DNA of 64,000 bases from the NCBI RefSeq assembly GCF_026163685.1, contig NZ_JAOXSR010000001.1:558001-622000 (forward strand), in the 5' to 3' direction. A model generated the notes under the pieces. It saw only the letters and a list, made by a program, of their open reading frames with translations, had not been told where the DNA came from and made no database searches. The translations under genes and the position numbers were made by a program. Below are positions 45,279 through 53,363 of the stretch, piece by piece; within the stretch, counting starts at the first letter, position 1; each line of letters starts with the position of its first letter. The DNA comes from Oerskovia flava. GTDB taxonomy: Bacteria; Actinomycetota; Actinomycetes; Actinomycetales; Cellulomonadaceae.

Positions 45279-46736
45279 ATGGCGAATGCCGCGCACCGCG
45301 CCCCCGTACCCTCGACCTCCACGTCTGGGCGGCCCCAGCTCGACCGCCGCGCGTTCCTCGCGCTCGGCGGCGCCGGGGCGCTCGTCCTGACCGGGCTCGC
45401 CCCCGCGGCGGCAGGTCCGTCACGTCCTGCCCGCGCCGGTGGTCTCACGAGCGCGCAGAGCTCGGCACAGGCCTCGGCGAACGGGTCCGTCGAGCGTGCG
45501 CTCGGCTTCCTCGACGCCGCCGCCGACGCGTACCCCGACCTCGCCGGTCCGCGTCTGGCCCAGTCCTACGCGGACCAGCTCGGCCTGTTCTCGACCGCGT
45601 TCGTCTACGACAACGCGCTCGCGATCTGCGCGTACCTCGCGAGCGGTCCCGCGTACGTCGACCGCGCCCGGGGGCTCGGGGACGGGCTCGTGTTCGCCCT
45701 GGAGAACGACCCGGTCCACACGGACTTCCGGCTGCGGCAGGCGTACAACGTCGGCCCGTACGTCTTCTACGACGGCAGCCCGCAGGACCACGGCCTCGTG
45801 CTGCCCGACGGCACGGCGAACATCGGCTGGCAGTTCGGCTTCCTCGGCACGGCGGTGGGGGACATGGCGTGGCCCGGCATCGCGCTCCTGCACCTGCACG
45901 CCGCGACCCGCGACTGGCGGTACCTGCGGGCGGCGCACCGGATCGGCGAGTGGATCATCGACAACGCGTGGTCGCGCCGGCCGCTCGGCGGGTACTCGTT
46001 CGGGGTCGACGGGAACGACGTCCCGATCCCCAACGGGTCGACCGAGCACAACATCGACTGCGTCGCGTTCTTCCGCCAGCTCGCGGCGGCCACGCGTGAC
46101 CGTCGGTGGACGCGCGCGGCGGCCCACGCGCGTGCGTTCGTCGACCGGATGTGGGAGCCCGACGGCGGCTACTTCTACACCGGCACGAACGACGGCACCG
46201 AGATCAACCGCGACCCGCTCCCGCTGGACCCGCAGACGTGGGGCTGGCTCGCCCTGCGCGAGCCCGGGTACGCGGGCGCGCTCGGGTGGGCGGCCACGGA
46301 GCTGGCCACCCACGACGTCGCGGGCGACGGGACGTCGCAGCTCCCCGCCGGGACGCAGGTGTCGGGCGTGACGTTCTCGAGCGCGAGCCTGACCTCGACG
46401 GCGGTCTACAACGACCTGCCGGTCCACCCCCAGGGAGTGTGGCTCGAGGGGACGGCGCAGCTCGCGACGGCGTTCGCCGACCGGGACGCGGCCGGTGACG
46501 CCGTGAGCGCCGAGGCGCTCCTGGCCCAGACACGGCTGGTGCAGGACGAGGTGGGCGCCGGCCAGACGATGGGTGGGACGCCGCTCCCGACGGCCGGAGG
46601 GGTGGTCGCGGCGTCGAGCCTGCTGGACTCGGGGTTCGGCTTCGGGTACTTCCAGGTCCAGCACGTCGGTGCGACCGCCTGGTACCTGATGGCTGCGGCC
46701 CGCTCGAACCCTCTGCAGGTCGGCGGTCTCGGCTGA
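45279..46736 (+). CDS. Tat-exported (alpha/alpha)6-barrel protein, probable carbohydrate-active
   Basis: This 485-aa protein has a twin-arginine signal: LDRRAFLAL (Arg23-Arg24), a hydrophobic stretch and APAAAG. The mature part is helical, with aromatic motifs typical of six-hairpin glycosidase-like folds: QAYNVGPYVFYDG, ALLHLHAATRDWRYLRAA, STEHNIDCVAFFRQLA and LDPQTWGWLAL. I cannot assign a CAZy family. Control by a CebR-type box suggests a role in cellulose or cellooligosaccharide use. Start context is CAAAGGAGACGATC-ATG. It ends 3 bases from the convergent LacI gene. Confidence 0.82.
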   Translation: MANAAHRAPVPSTSTSGRPQLDRRAFLALGGAGALVLTGLAPAAAGPSRPARAGGLTSAQSSAQASANGSVERALGFLDAAADAYPDLAGPRLAQSYADQLGLFSTAFVYDNALAICAYLASGPAYVDRARGLGDGLVFALENDPVHTDFRLRQAYNVGPYVFYDGSPQDHGLVLPDGTANIGWQFGFLGTAVGDMAWPGIALLHLHAATRDWRYLRAAHRIGEWIIDNAWSRRPLGGYSFGVDGNDVPIPNGSTEHNIDCVAFFRQLAAATRDRRWTRAAAHARAFVDRMWEPDGGYFYTGTNDGTEINRDPLPLDPQTWGWLALREPGYAGALGWAATELATHDVAGDGTSQLPAGTQVSGVTFSSASLTSTAVYNDLPVHPQGVWLEGTAQLATAFADRDAAGDAVSAEALLAQTRLVQDEVGAGQTMGGTPLPTAGGVVAASSLLDSGFGFGYFQVQHVGATAWYLMAAARSNPLQVGGLG

Positions 46737-46739
46737 CGG

Positions 46740-47849
46740 TCAGTCGGCCGGGGTGGGAACCGGGCCGGTGGTGCTGCCGACGACGAGCTCGACGTCGAGC
46801 AGCACCGGGGCCGGGTTCTCCCCGGCGAGGAGTGCGATGACGGCGCGGCCGAGCTCGGCGCCCTTCTCGGCGAGCGGCTGGTGCACGGTCGTCAGCACGT
46901 CGGGGCTGAGCCACGGCAGGTCGAGGCCGTCGAACCCCGCGACCGACACGTCCTGAGGGACGCGCAGCCCGAGCTCGTGCGCCGCGAGCAGAGCCCCGGC
47001 GGCGAGGAGGTCGGAGTGGGCGATGAGCGCCGTCGGCCGCTCGCGCACCGGCACGTCGAGCAGGGCGAGGCCGGCGGTCTTGCCGTGCTCGACGAGCGAC
47101 GCCTCGGTCTCCCACGTGATGACCGGCTCGATGGCGTCGCGGACCCCGGCGAGCCGGTTGGCCGTGGGCGTGCGGTCGACCTGCGCGAGCCGGGCGGCAT
47201 CGATGGGGCCCGTGCGCTCGGCGGTGCCGAAGGACAGCGCGATCTCCGCGATCCGGGTGTGGCCGAGCTCGACGAGGTGGCGGACGACCGCGGCGGTGCC
47301 CTCCCGGTCCTTGATCCCCACGAGTCCCGCCCCGGGCACGGCGCGGCCCTCGCCGACCACGACGGGGACCCCGCGGCGCTGGAGCGCTGTCAGGGTCGCG
47401 TCGTCGCTGCTGACGCCCCAGACGAGGACGGCGACGTCCATCGCGGCGCTCTCCACGAGGGGGTCGACGGCGCGGGCCGGGTCGTCGCTCGGGATCCCGG
47501 GGATGAGCAGGACCCCGAGACCGTTCTCGCCGAGCGTGGAGACGAGCCCGTCGAGGACCTGTACCGAGACGGGATCGCGGAACGAGCGCTTGAGCTGGTC
47601 GCCGATGACGACACCGACGATCCCCGAGCGGCCGGACCGCAGCTGGCGCCCGAGCGGGTTCGGTCCCGTGTAGTCCAGCTCGGCCGCGGCCGCGAGGACC
47701 CGGTCCCGGGTCTCGGGGGTGATCGGGCCGGCGCCGGAGAAGGCGAGGGACGCCGTCGAGACCGAGACGCCCGCGAGCTCGGCGACCTTCGCGAGCGTCG
47801 GCCGGGACCCGTGGGTCGGGGTCGCCGGGCGCGGCGTCGCTCCGTTCAT
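46740..47849 (-). CDS. LacI-family transcriptional regulator
   Basis: This DNA-binding repressor (369 aa, ATG preceded by GAGAGG) has the LacI helix-turn-helix (TLAKVAELAGVSVSTASLAFSG) with a hinge helix, then a periplasmic-binding-like effector domain. The recognition helix reads V-S where CebR-type regulators, as I recall them, have R-G. It is therefore unlikely to be the protein that binds the CebR box on its other side. It is divergent from the first MFS gene, whose 5' end carries two LacI-type palindromes. The ligand is unknown, probably a sugar. Confidence 0.93.
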   Translation of the reverse strand: MNGATPRPATPTHGSRPTLAKVAELAGVSVSTASLAFSGAGPITPETRDRVLAAAAELDYTGPNPLGRQLRSGRSGIVGVVIGDQLKRSFRDPVSVQVLDGLVSTLGENGLGVLLIPGIPSDDPARAVDPLVESAAMDVAVLVWGVSSDDATLTALQRRGVPVVVGEGRAVPGAGLVGIKDREGTAAVVRHLVELGHTRIAEIALSFGTAERTGPIDAARLAQVDRTPTANRLAGVRDAIEPVITWETEASLVEHGKTAGLALLDVPVRERPTALIAHSDLLAAGALLAAHELGLRVPQDVSVAGFDGLDLPWLSPDVLTTVHQPLAEKGAELGRAVIALLAGENPAPVLLDVELVVGSTTGPVPTPAD

Positions 47850-47932
47850 CGCGTTCCTCTCACAAGATCTTCGAACAGTTCTGCAGAAAAGTAGATTGAC
47901 GGCGCGGCCAGCGTACCCGCAGACTGGTGACC

Positions 47933-49513
47933 ATGCCTCGAATCGATTCGAAGCCCAGGTCCGACGGTCGGCTCGAATCGATTCGAACCGCAGGACCGGG
48001 CGATTCCTCCCTGACCCGTGCCCGCTGGGCCCTGCTCGGCATCTTCCTCCTCTCCGGCATCACGATGTCGAGCTGGCTCGTGCGCATCCCCTCCGTGCGC
48101 GACGCGCTCGACATGTCGCCGGCCGATCTCGGCGTGGTGCTGCTCGCGGGCGCCGTCGGTGCGCTCGTGACGGTCGCCGCGGCCGGACCCATCGTCAACC
48201 GGTTCGGCGGTCGCATCGCCTTCGTCGTCTCCGCGGCGCTCTTCGGCGCCGCCTTCACGCTGCTCGGCCTCGGGCCGACGCTCGGCAGCGTCGAGCTGCT
48301 CGCCGGCGGCATCTTCCTCACCGGTGTCGCCTTCGCGCTCGGTAACGTCCCCATGAACGTCGAGAGCGCCGGCATCGAGCGCCGGATCGGGCGAACGATC
48401 CTGCCGCAGTTCCACGCCGCGTTCAGCGTCGGCGCCGTCGCGGGCTCGCTCGTGGGTGCCGCGTGCGCGTACGCGGACGTCCCCGTCCTCGTCCAGTTCC
48501 TCGTGACCGGCGCGGTCGCCACCGCCTGGCGCCTCGTGAGCATCCCGGCGATCGTGCACGACACGGCCCGTCGCCCCGCCTCGTCGGCGGGCGACCGGCC
48601 CGCGGTGCACGGCGAGGTCGCCGACGCCGTCGTCGACGTCGAGAGCGCCGGTGTCCGCCTCGCCCCGCGGCGCACCCGCCTCGGCGCGGCACTCGGCGCG
48701 TGGCGCGAGCCGCGCACCCTGCTCATCGGCCTCGTCATCCTCTCGGCCGCCCTCTCGGAGGGTTCGGCGAACGACTGGTTGTCCCTCGCCGTCGTCGACG
48801 GGTTCGACCAGACCGAGGCCGTGGGCGCCATCGTGTTCGGCACGTTCGTCGGCGCGATGACCGTCATGCGCCTCGCGGGCGCTCGGCTCATCGACCGCTT
48901 CGGCCGGGTCACGGTCCTGCGGGCCTCGGGCATCACCTCGATCGCCGGCCTGCTGCTCTTCGGCTTCGCGCCCACGCTGCTCCTCGCGGGCGTCGGGGTG
49001 GTCGCCTGGGGCTTCGGGGCGGCGCTCGCGGTCCCGATCGGGATCGCGGCTGCGTCCGACGACCCCCTGCGGGCCGCGAGCCGCGTCTCCGTCGTCTCGG
49101 CGTTCTCGTCGATGGCCTCGCTCGCCGCGCCCCCGCTGCTCGGTCTCGCCGCCGAGGCGATCGGCGCACGGCACGCCCTCGTGCTCATCGTCGGCGCGAT
49201 GGTGCTCAGCGTGCTCCTGGCACGTCAGGTCGCGCCACCCGCACCCTCGACGCCCGTCGCCCCGCTGCCGGCGGAGCTCACCGGCGGCGAGCCGCCGGTG
49301 TCGGTCACGCAGCAGCCGGAGGAGCCGCAGCGGGACGAGCACCAGCAGGCGCGCGTCGTGGTGACCGCGGACCTCGCGTCCGACGGGCACGAGGCGCACG
49401 ACGTGCGAGGCACCCACCGCAGGCGTGGTGGCCGTCGGGCACCGGGTCGTAGCCTGGGACGGGGCCGTCGCGGCGCCCGTTCCGCCCGTCGTCGTGAGGA
49501 GACCTCCCCGTGA
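47933..49513 (+). CDS. MFS transporter (YbjJ/fucose-permease-like), first of a tandem pair
   Basis: This twelve-helix transporter is 526 aa from the ATG at 47933; a GTG at 47927 is an alternative. A TTGACG...CAGACT promoter-like pair (47896, 47920) would start transcription at the ATG, so the mRNA may be leaderless. MFS features are WLVRIPSVRDALDM, NVPMNVESAGIERR and a mid-protein repeat beginning SEGSANDWLSLAVVDGF. It is clearly paralogous to the next gene. The tail after the last TM (about 110 residues) is Arg/Gly-rich and looks untypical, perhaps read-through of former intergenic DNA. Control by the divergent LacI regulator is likely. Confidence 0.88.
   Translation: MPRIDSKPRSDGRLESIRTAGPGDSSLTRARWALLGIFLLSGITMSSWLVRIPSVRDALDMSPADLGVVLLAGAVGALVTVAAAGPIVNRFGGRIAFVVSAALFGAAFTLLGLGPTLGSVELLAGGIFLTGVAFALGNVPMNVESAGIERRIGRTILPQFHAAFSVGAVAGSLVGAACAYADVPVLVQFLVTGAVATAWRLVSIPAIVHDTARRPASSAGDRPAVHGEVADAVVDVESAGVRLAPRRTRLGAALGAWREPRTLLIGLVILSAALSEGSANDWLSLAVVDGFDQTEAVGAIVFGTFVGAMTVMRLAGARLIDRFGRVTVLRASGITSIAGLLLFGFAPTLLLAGVGVVAWGFGAALAVPIGIAAASDDPLRAASRVSVVSAFSSMASLAAPPLLGLAAEAIGARHALVLIVGAMVLSVLLARQVAPPAPSTPVAPLPAELTGGEPPVSVTQQPEEPQRDEHQQARVVVTADLASDGHEAHDVRGTHRRRGGRRAPGRSLGRGRRGARSARRREETSP
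47938..47951. promoter_or_regulatory. LacI-type operator, copy 1
   Basis: TCGAATCGATTCGA is a perfect palindrome centred on CG, as in LacI-family sites. It lies 5 bases inside the MFS coding start and next to the divergent LacI gene. Confidence 0.7.
47973..47986. promoter_or_regulatory. LacI-type operator, copy 2
   Basis: This is an identical 14-bp palindrome 35 bp from copy 1, also inside the MFS coding region. Two exact copies in a 49-bp span are very unlikely by chance. Confidence 0.7.
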
Positions 49514-50874
49514 GCCGTGCCCGCTCCTCCGCCGCGGTCGCCGAGGTGGGGGACCGCACGAGCCGGACGGCGTCCTGGGCGGTCTTCGCGGTCTTCTTCT
49601 TCAACGGCTTCAACTTCGCGTCCTGGGCCTCACGGCTGCCCGCGGTCCGGGACTCCCTCGGTTTTGCCGAGGCCGAGATGGGGCTGCTCCTGCTGTTCGC
49701 CGCGACGGGCTCGCTCATCGCCCTGCCGCTGTCCGGGATGGTCGTCCAGCGCATCGGTGCGTCGCGCGCGGTGGTCGTGTTCGCCACCGTCAGCACCGCC
49801 GGGCTGGTCGTGGCCGTCCTGGGCGTCGGGGAGGGCTCCCCGCTCGCGGTGCGCGTCGGGCTGTTCTGCTTCGGTGTCGGCACCGGGGTGTGGGACGCCG
49901 CGATGAACCTCGAGGGTGCGGCGGTCGAGCAGCGTCTCGGCAAGGCGATCATGCCGCGGTTCCACGCCGGGTTCTCCTTCGGCACCATGGCCGGCGCCGG
50001 GGTGGGCATCGTCGCGGCCGCCCTGTTCGTGCCGGTGCAGTGGCACCTCGTCGGTGCGGTCTCGATGAGCCTGGTCGCCGTGCTGTGGTCGGTGCGCTAC
50101 TTCCTCCCGGCCGGTGAGGTCCACGAGGCCGACGTCGCGCCGGACGCGTCGGCGGACCCTGCGACGGCAGCCGCACCGATCTCGGCCGCGGAGAACGCCC
50201 GCAGCGCAGGCCGCGCCTGGCTCGAGCCTCGCACCCTGCTCATCGGTCTCGTCGTGCTCGCCGCCGCGCTGACAGAGGGTGCGGCCAACGACTGGGTGAG
50301 CCTCGCGGTCGTGGACGGGTTCGGCACGTCCGACGCGATGGGCGCAGTCGGCCTCGCGGTGTTCCTCACCGCGATGACGGGGATGCGGCTGCTCGGCACG
50401 GGGCTGCTCGACCGGTTCGGACGGGTCGCGATCCTGCGAGTGTCCGCCGGGCTCGCCCTGGTCGGGCTGACGATCTTCGCGCTCGTCCCGACGCTCTGGG
50501 CCGCGCTCGTCGGTGTCGCGCTGTGGGGCACCGGTGCCGCGCTCGGGTTCCCCGTGGGGATGAGCGCTGCCTCGGACGACCCGCGCCACGCCGCGGTCCG
50601 GGTGAGCGTCGTCGCGACGATCGGGTACTCGGCGTTCTTCGTCGGTCCGCCGCTCATCGGCTTCCTCGCCGAGGTGGTCGGGTATCGCGAGGCCCTGTTG
50701 GTCATCGCTCTCCCCGTGGTCGTCGGCCTGTTCGCGATCAGCGCCGCTCGCCCGCTCCCGGGTGCGGCGGGCTTCGCGCCCGACGCCGCGGCCCCGGCGC
50801 AGGGGCTGGGAGACCAGGCGGAGGACCGGGCGCAGGACCCGGCCGAGGACGTCGCGACGGGCCAGCCGAACTAG
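49510..50874 (+). CDS. MFS transporter (YbjJ-like), second of a tandem pair
   Basis: This 454-aa protein starts at a GTG overlapping the stop of the previous gene. The two share architecture and motifs: WASRLPAVRDSLGF, AAMNLEGAAVEQRLGKAIMPRFHAGFSFG and TEGAANDWVSLAVVDGF. It probably arose by tandem duplication. The substrate is unknown; sugars are suggested by the LacI context. Its TAG stop forms part of the -10 hexamer of murB. Confidence 0.9.
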   Translation: MSRARSSAAVAEVGDRTSRTASWAVFAVFFFNGFNFASWASRLPAVRDSLGFAEAEMGLLLLFAATGSLIALPLSGMVVQRIGASRAVVVFATVSTAGLVVAVLGVGEGSPLAVRVGLFCFGVGTGVWDAAMNLEGAAVEQRLGKAIMPRFHAGFSFGTMAGAGVGIVAAALFVPVQWHLVGAVSMSLVAVLWSVRYFLPAGEVHEADVAPDASADPATAAAPISAAENARSAGRAWLEPRTLLIGLVVLAAALTEGAANDWVSLAVVDGFGTSDAMGAVGLAVFLTAMTGMRLLGTGLLDRFGRVAILRVSAGLALVGLTIFALVPTLWAALVGVALWGTGAALGFPVGMSAASDDPRHAAVRVSVVATIGYSAFFVGPPLIGFLAEVVGYREALLVIALPVVVGLFAISAARPLPGAAGFAPDAAAPAQGLGDQAEDRAQDPAEDVATGQPN

Positions 50875-50877
50875 GCT
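50872..50877 (+). promoter_or_regulatory. -10 element for a leaderless murB mRNA
   Basis: TAGGCT ends exactly 6 bases before the GTG of murB, with no ribosome-binding site. Its first three bases are the stop codon of the MFS gene. Confidence 0.55.
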
Positions 50878-50883
50878 GTACGC

Positions 50884-52104
50884 GTGACCGACAGCCCCCG
50901 TACGCCCGCGCCCGAGCTCGACCGTCCCACAGGCGCGCGGCACGACGAGACCTACGCCCCGGCGCTCGCCGAGCTGACGACGCTGCGCGTCGGCGGCCCC
51001 GCCGACCGCTACGTCGAGGCGACGAGCGAGGCGGAGCTCGTCGAGACCGTGCGGGCGGCCGACGAGGCGGGCGAACCCCTGCTCGTGCTGGGTGGGGGGT
51101 CCAACCTGCTCGTGTCGGACGAGGGCTTCGGCGGCATCGTCGTGCGAGACGTCCGGAGCGGCATCACGGTCGCCGCCGAGGACACGTGCGGCGGCGCGAG
51201 CATCACGGGCCCTGCCGGCCAGGACTGGGACGAGCTCGTGGCGCGTGCGGTCGAGGAGGACTGGGTCGGTGTCGAGGCGCTCTCCGGTATCCCCGGCACG
51301 CTGGGCGCCGCCCCGGTGCAGAACATCGGCGCGTACGGCCAGGAGGTCGCGGGCGCTGTCTCGACCGTGCGGGTGTGGGACCGTGCGCAGTCCCGGGTGC
51401 GGACGCTGCCGGTCGGCTCGCTGGGCTTCGGGTACCGCACGTCGCTGCTCAAGGCGTCGATGCACGCGGACGCGGAGGGCGGCCCCTGGTACCCGACCCC
51501 CCGGTACGTCGTGCTCGACGTCAGCATGCAGCTGCGCCTCGGCTCGCTCTCCGCGCCGATCGCCTACCCGGAGCTCGCGCGCCGTCTGGAGGTGCAGGTC
51601 GGCGACCGGGCACCGAGCGCCGAGGTGCGCGCTGCCGTCCTCGCGCTGCGGGGCGCGAAGGGCATGCTGCTCGACGCCGACCCGGCGTCGCCCGGCTACA
51701 CGGGCCCGGACCACGACCGGTGGAGCGCGGGCTCGTTCTTCACCAACCCGGTCGTCGCCGCCGAGCAGGCCGACCTGCTGCCGGCCGACGCGCCGCGCTA
51801 CCCCGTGCGCTCGTCGGTGCCGAGCACCACGACGGGTCCGAGCCTCGGCGAGATCGACCCGTCGCTCGTCAAGACGTCCGCGGCCTGGCTGATCGAGCAC
51901 GCCGGGTTCACCAAGGGCTACGGCGTGGTGGGTCCCGCGAGCCCCGCGACCCTCTCCACGAAGCACACGCTCGCCCTGACGAACCGCGGCGGCGCGACCG
52001 CGGCGGACCTCCTCGCGCTCGCCCGCAGCGTGCGCGACGGCGTGGTGGACGCCTTCGGGATCCAGCTCGTCCCCGAGCCCGTGCTGGTGGGCGTCACTCT
52101 CTGA
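50884..52104 (+). CDS. murB: UDP-N-acetylmuramate dehydrogenase
   Basis: This cytosolic FAD enzyme (406 aa) reduces UDP-GlcNAc-enolpyruvate with NADPH to UDP-MurNAc. FAD-binding motifs LGGGSNLLVSDEGF and GIPGTLGAAPVQNIGAYGQEV are clear. The catalytic region has SAGSFFTNPVV, with the proton-donor Ser, and SAAWLIEHAGFTKG. The C-terminal STKHTLALTNRGGATAADLLAL is typical. Its 3' end overlaps the convergent gntR by 11 bases. Confidence 0.96.
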   Translation: MTDSPRTPAPELDRPTGARHDETYAPALAELTTLRVGGPADRYVEATSEAELVETVRAADEAGEPLLVLGGGSNLLVSDEGFGGIVVRDVRSGITVAAEDTCGGASITGPAGQDWDELVARAVEEDWVGVEALSGIPGTLGAAPVQNIGAYGQEVAGAVSTVRVWDRAQSRVRTLPVGSLGFGYRTSLLKASMHADAEGGPWYPTPRYVVLDVSMQLRLGSLSAPIAYPELARRLEVQVGDRAPSAEVRAAVLALRGAKGMLLDADPASPGYTGPDHDRWSAGSFFTNPVVAAEQADLLPADAPRYPVRSSVPSTTTGPSLGEIDPSLVKTSAAWLIEHAGFTKGYGVVGPASPATLSTKHTLALTNRGGATAADLLALARSVRDGVVDAFGIQLVPEPVLVGVTL

Positions 52105-52468
52105 GCAGGGCACCCCGCACGACGTCGAGGATCGCCTCGTCCGCGAGCCCTGCCTCTCGCGCGGCGCGGACGAAGGCGTGTGCGGCCTGCCGGGCGATCA
52201 CGTCGCCGGGGTCGGCCCCGTCGGCGACGACGGTCCCGGCACGGCGGCGCGTGACGATCGTCCCGGCGCCCTCGAGCTCGCGGTAGGCGCGGGCGACGGT
52301 CCCCGGTGCGACGCCGAGGTCGGTCGCGAGGGCGCGGATCGTCGGCAGCCGGTCGCCGACCACGAGCCGTTCCGCGGCGATGTGCGCGAGGATCTGCGAG
52401 CGGATCTGCTCGTACGGGGGGACGCCTGAGCCGAGGTCGATCTCGACCTGAAGCTCACCGGCGGGCAC
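52094..52468 (-). CDS. GntR-family (YtrA-like) regulator
   Basis: This short GntR protein is 124 aa from GTG 52468. That start is chosen because it gives the usual YtrA length and overlaps the upstream stop; GTG 52504 is possible. The winged helix reads PPYEQIRSQILAHIAAERLVVGDRLPTIRALATDLGVAPGTVARAYRELEGAG. Only a short C-terminal helix pair follows, with no ligand domain. It is the last gene of the operon with the two membrane proteins, which it probably controls via the inverted repeat at 54167. Confidence 0.92.
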   Translation of the reverse strand: MPAGELQVEIDLGSGVPPYEQIRSQILAHIAAERLVVGDRLPTIRALATDLGVAPGTVARAYRELEGAGTIVTRRRAGTVVADGADPGDVIARQAAHAFVRAAREAGLADEAILDVVRGALLRE

Positions 52469-53363
52469 GGTCGTCCTCAGCGTCGCTCGTGCCCGACGGG
52501 TCACCGAGGGTGACGTCCGCGCGGTGGGACGTGACGGAGAGCGCGACGACGGCGCACACGATCGCGAGCGCGACGAGCGACCACCCCACGGCCGGCATCC
52601 CGACGGAGGTCCACGCGGCGCCGAGGCAGGCGTAGAGGCCCGCGACGGTCAGCCCGCCGACGATCACGGGCCCGCGCAGGACGCGGTGCGCCGTCAGCCG
52701 CCGCAGGTCGGCGTCCCACTCGGACGGGACGTCGGGGACGGCCGGACGCGCGGCGATCGATCGCAGGACCAGCTCGCTCGCCCCGGTGACCGCGACCAGG
52801 GCGGCGAGGAGCGCGAGCCCGACGGCCCACGACGGGTAGGGCTCGCCGAACGACCAGGTGCTGGCGCCGTCGGGCAGCGTCCGCAGCCGCCGCAGCTCGC
52901 CGGTCGGTGCGGCGCTCACGCCGCCGAGGACGATCCCGGGCAGCGCGAGGAGCGGCCACCCCCACGTGAGCCGGCGCAGCGTGACCGGGGAGATCGTCGC
53001 GACACTGCGTGCGGTGAGGCTCGCGCTGCGCCGTTCGCCGGCAGGTCGCCGCCACGTGGACTCGCCGACGGCGAAGACCGCGACGTAGCCGAGCCCGATC
53101 ACGGCCGGGACGAGGGCCACGGTGGCCGGCAGCGCGGTGAGGCTCGCGCCGACGAGGACGACGACGAGCAGGGCGAGGAAGGGCACGGCGAGCCATGCGC
53201 AGACGTGCACGAGCGCCACGCGGTGGCGCGCGGCGCGGACCGCGGCCTCGGTCCCCTCGCGACGCGGGCTGGTGAGGCGCACCACGCCGTAGGCGATCGC
53301 GATCACGAGCGCGACCCCGAGAAGGAGGGGGACAAGGATCAGCAGCAGGGCGACGACGCTCAT
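52455..53363 (-). CDS. multi-pass membrane protein, paralogue B
   Basis: This 302-aa protein of about seven or eight TM segments starts at an ATG overlapping the upstream stop (ATGA). It shares features with its neighbour: a VGE(S/L)TW-RP-G turn, SLTARSVATISP versus SLSRRTVRDIAP, a PYPSW motif and DADLRRLTAHRVLR versus DLALRRLSAHRILR. I do not recognise the family. YtrA-type operons often encode ABC exporters, but no ATPase is present here. Confidence 0.85.
   Translation of the reverse strand: MSVVALLLILVPLLLGVALVIAIAYGVVRLTSPRREGTEAAVRAARHRVALVHVCAWLAVPFLALLVVVLVGASLTALPATVALVPAVIGLGYVAVFAVGESTWRRPAGERRSASLTARSVATISPVTLRRLTWGWPLLALPGIVLGGVSAAPTGELRRLRTLPDGASTWSFGEPYPSWAVGLALLAALVAVTGASELVLRSIAARPAVPDVPSEWDADLRRLTAHRVLRGPVIVGGLTVAGLYACLGAAWTSVGMPAVGWSLVALAIVCAVVALSVTSHRADVTLGDPSGTSDAEDDRARR

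Noticed and set aside
46740-47849. The LacI regulator as the protein acting on the nearby CebR box
   Set aside because: Its recognition helix differs from CebR, and a different palindrome lies at its own divergent promoter.
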